This document shows, one piece after another, positions 13,246 through 13,316 of a DNA stretch of 13,316 nt. The DNA lies in assembly GCA_023431245.1 (NCBI GenBank), contig JAEYXO010000031.1:1-13316 (forward strand), written 5' to 3'. The notes beneath the pieces are model-generated. The model had not been told where the DNA came from, made no database searches, and was given only the letters and a program-made list of their open reading frames with translations. The position numbers were made by a program, and so were the translations under genes. Each line of letters begins with the position of its first letter. The first letter of the stretch is position 1. The DNA is from Pseudomonadota bacterium (GTDB lineage Bacteria > Pseudomonadota > Gammaproteobacteria > Burkholderiales > SG8-41).

Positions 13246-13316
13246 GGCATTACCCTTTCTGATGATGTGATGTTGGTCTGTTGAAGATCAAAACTCCGGT
13301 CCCCGTGGCCATCCCG

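Overview
The window is GC-rich, densely coded DNA with many GC-ending codons. It most resembles a betaproteobacterium, probably of the order Burkholderiales. Two orphan Bug/TctC-type periplasmic solute-binding proteins with no transporter genes beside them, and a yqjD-yqjE-yqjK-like membrane operon, both point that way. This is inference from gene content, as no rRNA or other marker gene is present. No tRNA, rRNA, CRISPR array, insertion sequence or phage module was seen.

Layout. (1) 1-870: 3' part of a membrane-bound HAMP-GGDEF diguanylate cyclase. (2) 899-2972, minus strand: a two-gene operon of a Ser-Glu-His type alpha/beta hydrolase followed by a Bug-family binding protein. (3) 3169-3777: a small glutathione S-transferase, convergent with (4) 3829-5154, minus strand: an M48 metalloprotease lipoprotein. 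A perfect 11-bp inverted repeat lies between them. (5) 5390-6367: a second Bug-family binding protein, transcribed away from the protease. (6) 6434-12181: the main accessory region, described next. (7) 12215-13245, minus strand: DUF883/YqjD, YqjE and YqjK homologues, ending convergently with region 6.

Region 6 is an ECF42-type sigma factor module. The sigma gene encodes 417 residues, with sigma-2 and sigma-4 regions plus a long C-terminal extension. Directly after it comes a sequence matching the promoter reported for ECF42 sigma factors (TGTCGA, 17 bp, CGAC). Downstream is a tightly spaced run of nine same-strand genes: YCII/DGPF, VOC, VOC, YCII/DGPF, YCII/DGPF, a BNR beta-propeller protein, a MoaD/ThiS-like ubiquitin-fold protein ending in Gly-Gly, YCII/DGPF, and DUF1428. 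Gaps are between -4 and 26 bp. ECF42 linkage to DGPF proteins is known. The length of this operon, and a propeller plus ubiquitin-like pair inside it, is the most interesting content here. No anti-sigma factor gene is present, which fits the view that the C-terminal extension controls sigma activity.

How the parts may work together (inference): some signal sensed through the sigma C-terminal domain switches on a set of small cytoplasmic proteins of the dimeric alpha-beta barrel and VOC folds. These folds usually bind or process small reactive metabolites, so a detoxification or stress role is plausible. No substrate can be named from the sequence. The flanking hydrolase, GST, Bug proteins and protease appear to be ordinary neighbours.
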